Shown in pieces: positions 20,215-23,451 of a stretch of DNA of 23,451 bases (positions within the stretch are counted from its first letter, which is position 1; each line of letters starts with the position of its first letter). Origin of the DNA: Silene noctiflora (Eukaryota > Streptophyta > Magnoliopsida > Caryophyllales > Caryophyllaceae); assembly GCA_009801015.1 (NCBI GenBank), contig VHZZ01000070.1, positions 150,224 to 173,674 of the forward strand, written 5' to 3'. The notes under the pieces are model-generated. The model made no database searches. It was not told the DNA's origin and worked only from the letters and a program-made list of their open reading frames with translations. A program made the position numbers and the translations under genes.

Positions 20215-21512
20215 TGGAGTATGGTATAATGAATCTTGAGTGATTTTGATATTACAGCAAATGAATGTTTAATTTTAAAGTTTTGTGTATCTTAAGAAGT
20301 TGGGAAAAGAGTTGCATGATTAAACTAATAATTAATTAATTAATTAAAAGGGCTTAAATTAGATTTTGACCTATGGATTTGAGTAGTAAAGGGATTGAGT
20401 CAAACTTGGACGAAAACTAGTTATAAGTTTATAACAATGTCAATTGTCAACGCATGATATCATTCTAAGTTCACATCATATGCAACTAAGTGTGTAACCT
20501 AAGGAAATAATTGCAAATTAATTCTTCAAGTAGTATAAAAATATTAGTTATAGTTATTTTGGATGGTCTTACATATTAATTATTAATTATTAATTATGTA
20601 ATATCGAATCTACAAAATACAAATAATGATTTAATTAGAGAGAAAATCTGTCTTACAAACTTTCGGAGTTTTGGTATAAGACCATCTTACACAGGAATTT
20701 GTATAAAAGATTTCGTTTTAAGGTTAAACTTTTGGTTATTTGTAGCGTTAAAATATCTACATTTTCATTAAACGGGTAAAGTAATAATGGGCAACTTAGG
20801 TTTCTTTGATGTCACAATTTAACTTGTAAATTTTATTTGTAATAACTAAATTGATCATCAATTGTTCAATGCGAATGTTTATATACGAGTTTTACCTAAT
20901 TATGCTATACATATAGAATAATTTATTAGTCAATTCATATTATGTTGTAAGATCGTTTTATATTGACTCAATGAATACATTACACTCTGTATCACATAAA
21001 TAAACATATACAAATTACTTCGGTTCAACATAGGATTTTAATTAATAGTATCGGGAGGGGGACTAACCCCGGCTTGACTTTTTAACCAATATATATTTCC
21101 AGGCATTAGCTTATGTGTTCAAATCCTAACCCGCTTTAAATTTTATTTCAAGACTCGCCACCTCTTTAATTTAAACAAAAATACATAAAGAATTACAGAT
21201 TTGATGCCGTCATGAAACTGTGATTGTTACTCTTGCCGACCATGGTGTAATAAATGTAGTCAATTAAACCCTCATCGTAAGCAAAGCAAAATATGCATGA
21301 AATATAGTAGTAATTTTTACGTAGATTATATTAGGAATTTACTAATTATTGAGCCTTTAATTGATCAATTGGCAACGAACATAGTTTAATCAAAACCTTG
21401 CATGGTAATATTACGTGATACAATTAGTTTTGATGGTTTCCCGTTTAAGAAAATTTGACATTGTTTGTTCTTAAATCTTAAGTAATCATTTGTTTGATAA
21501 CGTAATATAATT
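20215..21512. other. AT-rich spacer between the STIG1-like genes, first part
   Basis: No gene is seen. The stretch contains simple TTAA/TAAT runs (about 20323-20346 and 20574-20600), a GTATAAGACCATCTTACAC segment near 20673, and a G/C-richer patch at about 21050-21080. The upstream regulatory DNA of the STIG1-like gene probably begins at its right-hand limit, but I cannot delimit it. Confidence 0.4.
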
Positions 21513-21513
21513 A

Positions 21514-21627
21514 ACACAAAATGTAAACGAATTCTAATTTAATTCACATTAGCACAAAATGTAAACTATTACTAACTTAATTTAATTCACATTGGCACAA
21601 AATGAAAACCATTACCAACTTAATTTA
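21514..21627. repeat. Three-copy tandem repeat, about 43-bp unit
   Basis: Units of the form CACAAAATGTAAAC…TTAATTTAATTCACATT start at about 21514, 21551 and 21594. The third ends exactly at the left edge of the Tourist-like MITE, at its TTA. Confidence 0.75.
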
Positions 21628-21997
21628 GGCGTTGTTTGGTAAACGGTATATTGACCAATTTTTAGCATATTCAAGGGTTTTAGCATGTTTGACCAGTCAA
21701 TATGCTGATTTTATTGTTTGGTAAACAGCATATTAAAACAGCATATTTGGAGTCAATGTTGTTTTACTTACCCCAGCATATTGGTTAACATATTCTAAAC
21801 TAGGAAATTTTACTACATTTTACAAAGAAAACTAACAATCTACTAATTGTAATGTGCTAGTTACCAAACACTTAAATAAATTCTGCTAATTATAATATGC
21901 TATTGCTAGTCAAACCTTTTGTTAAAATCTGTCATTTATAATCTACTTTTGCAATCTACTTATGCTGAAACTAATCCGTTGTTTACCAAACAGAGCC
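21628..21997. mobile_element. Tourist/PIF-Harbinger-like MITE, 370 bp
   Basis: The left end GGCGTTGTTTGGTAAACGG and the right end, in reverse GGCTCTGTTTGGTAAACAAC, form an imperfect TIR. TTA flanks both ends (21625-21627 and 21998-22000), the 3-bp target duplication expected for this superfamily. The interior repeats GCATATT and TTTGGTAAACAGCATATT. A hAT-derived origin with an 8-bp duplication (TTAATTTA versus TTAAATTA, two mismatches) is less likely. Confidence 0.65.
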
Positions 21998-22005
21998 TTA
22001 AATTA

Positions 22006-22076
22006 CTCCCTCAGTTTCGATCAATAGTTTATTACAAAATTTGAGAAGTGTAAAGAAAATTAAAATACAGAGGAAG
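22006..22076. mobile_element. Possible short Stowaway-like remnant
   Basis: CTCCCTCAGTTTCGATCAAT at the left and …CAGAGGAAG at the right are TA-flanked (22004-22005 and 22077-22078). The right terminus is a poor match and only 71 bases remain, so this could be chance. Confidence 0.3.
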
Positions 22077-22079
22077 TAA

Positions 22080-23320
22080 GGTCATTTTCTTTTTGGCTAA
22101 AAAGAGTTAAATTGAACTAAATTAAACTTAACTTAACTTAATAGAACTTAACTGAATTAAAGTAAGAATTAATTTGTGAATAGATGAGCTGAGCTAAATT
22201 GAATAAAACTGAACTGAAATGAGCTGAAATTAAGTTAGAAAGAACATTACTTAAGTTTATAGAAAATCGAACCATTGCATTACAAGTAAAATATCCATCT
22301 AATAATCATAAATATGTGTGTAAGTGTGTTATAGATTTTCCGGTGGATTAATACAAATTACTATTCCCTTTTTTCAAATAAATTTCATACGTTTGATTAA
22401 CATATACCTCATATATATACATATTAAACGAACTTTATAGAATTCATTTAAACGGAGAAATTGAACAAACTTGTATTCTTATGAACAGCCAACAATTATT
22501 CAAGTGTCTCAACATTTGTGTATGTGGCGATTGTTGATTCAAAATAGAATTGTTTTAAACGCAAAATAACATGTTTGCATGAGGTCAACTTGGTCAAGTA
22601 TATAGTACACTAGATTATTACAAAAGCATATTAATTGCTGCTAACCCTAATTATTAACAAGAATTTCGAGACAAGTTACACGGCTTATACATAATACGAA
22701 GTATTAAATATATGAAAAAAGTAAATAAATATTCGTATATATTTTCAATATTTCAAAGAATTATGATTTATCCTTCATATGTTCCTGTAAGGTGGACGTT
22801 CAAAGAGTAAGACCAATCTTTTTGAGAAGTAGACGGAACCACCGTCAATAGATGAAACAATGACGAGTTTTAAGTGGTTTGCAATAAGGTACGTACTCTT
22901 TTTGTTCATTTTTATTCTTTATTTAATCTCGATAATCATCCGAGAGAAAATGTGATTGAAATTAAATTTTTGGCTGGTGATTTCATTTGACATTTAAAAT
23001 TAATAAATGAGAATAATAAAAGTAAATACAAGTAATAATAGTTCTCAGTTGGATCGATATACATAAATAAAAATTTATCGTATATATATTTATCTCAAAT
23101 ATCATAATCTAACCACAACCATTTTTTTCGCAGCCATATGAAATAATTATATCGTATGTACTAGCTCAAAATTATATCGTATGTACTAGCTCAAGTTAAA
23201 ATACATCTTGAGCAAGGACGTACAAATCGTCCCAAATCACTATATATGCATCATTAGCCATAAATAAGTATTTTAATCAAAGGCAGATAAATAATTAGGA
23301 CGGACAAAGTATCGAATTTA
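22080..23320. other. AT-rich spacer between the STIG1-like genes, second part
   Basis: There is no gene. The part at about 22100-22240 is a degenerate run of AACTTAACTTAA / AACTGAACTGAAATGAGCTG words. A perfect 25-bp tandem duplication lies at 23145-23194. The last hundred bases are the 3' flank of the partial STIG1-like gene; no exact AATAAA is seen at the expected distance. Confidence 0.45.
23145..23194. repeat. Perfect 25-bp direct repeat, two adjacent copies
   Basis: The 25-base unit containing TATCGTATGTACTAGCTC occupies 23145-23169 and, identically, 23170-23194. Identity with no spacer indicates a recent slippage or duplication event. Confidence 0.85.
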
Positions 23321-23451
23321 TTAAGCATAATCACACAACCCATAGATGCAATATTGACCAACTTGGCACTTATTCATGCAACTTCCACAATGCCTTTTAT
23401 CATAGCTCAAATCCACACATTCACCACCACAACATTGTTGAGTAAACTTGC
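23321..23451 (-). CDS. Second STIG1-like protein, C-terminal part only (cut by window edge)
   Basis: The last 42 codons plus the TAA stop are present; the start lies beyond 23451. The translation begins KFTQQCCGGECVDLSY and ends [12 protein letters not shown]. By hand alignment 32 of the last 42 residues match the gene at 19497-19982, including every cysteine of the second CC…CG.C.NKC repeat. The nearest shared run, [10 protein letters not shown], is identical. Same strand, close similarity and about 3.3 kb spacing show a tandem duplication of a secreted cysteine-rich gene. The signal peptide and first half cannot be seen, so intactness is unknown. Confidence 0.88.
   Translation of the reverse strand, partial: KFTQQCCGGECVDLSYDKRHCGSCMNKCQVGQYCIYGLCDYA

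Noticed and set aside
21050..21180. tRNA- or SINE-like sequence around GTTCAAATCC
   Set aside because: The T-arm-like word is present, but no matching acceptor or D-arm and no A box at the right distance.

Overview
This window is plant nuclear DNA, most likely from a eudicot. It is AT-rich, its genes have GT-AG introns and long intergenic spacers, and it carries several short non-autonomous DNA transposons (Stowaway- and Tourist-like MITEs). All recognisable proteins belong to plant families. A Caryophyllales source is a weak guess from the style of the repeats; nothing here fixes the species.

Layout. 1-2059: a complete Stowaway-like MITE (8-501), then a degenerate tandem repeat of about 300 bp (about 777-1499) in the 5' region of the first gene. 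2060-6229 (+): an intronless coding region for a SUVH5/6-type histone H3K9 methyltransferase (SRA, pre-SET, SET and post-SET all present). Its N-terminal half is expanded into five tandem copies of a module of up to about 180 residues. 6230-9507: a long spacer with no confident gene, ending in a motif-rich region before the next gene. 9508-16563 (+): a nine-exon gene for CNOT9/CAF40 (Rcd1 family), a CCR4-NOT subunit; its introns carry their own repeats. 16564-19496: its 3' UTR with a perfect hairpin, a GGGTCATTTC-type minisatellite, two oppositely oriented copies of one MITE family, and a perfect 15-bp inverted repeat. 19497-19982 (-): a STIG1-like secreted cysteine-rich protein. 19983-23320: an AT-rich spacer with a Tourist-like MITE and small tandem repeats. 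23321-23451 (-): the 3' end of a second STIG1-like gene cut by the window edge, so a tandem STIG1 pair lies here.

The genes do not form a pathway. They are ordinary plant neighbours: a chromatin silencer, an mRNA-decay scaffold subunit and a small secreted cysteine-rich protein family. I found no convincing new multi-gene system. The most unusual item is the modular expansion of the SUVH N-terminus. Coding calls rest on translated motifs and reading-frame-consistent splice joins checked by hand; repeat calls rest on visual alignment only.
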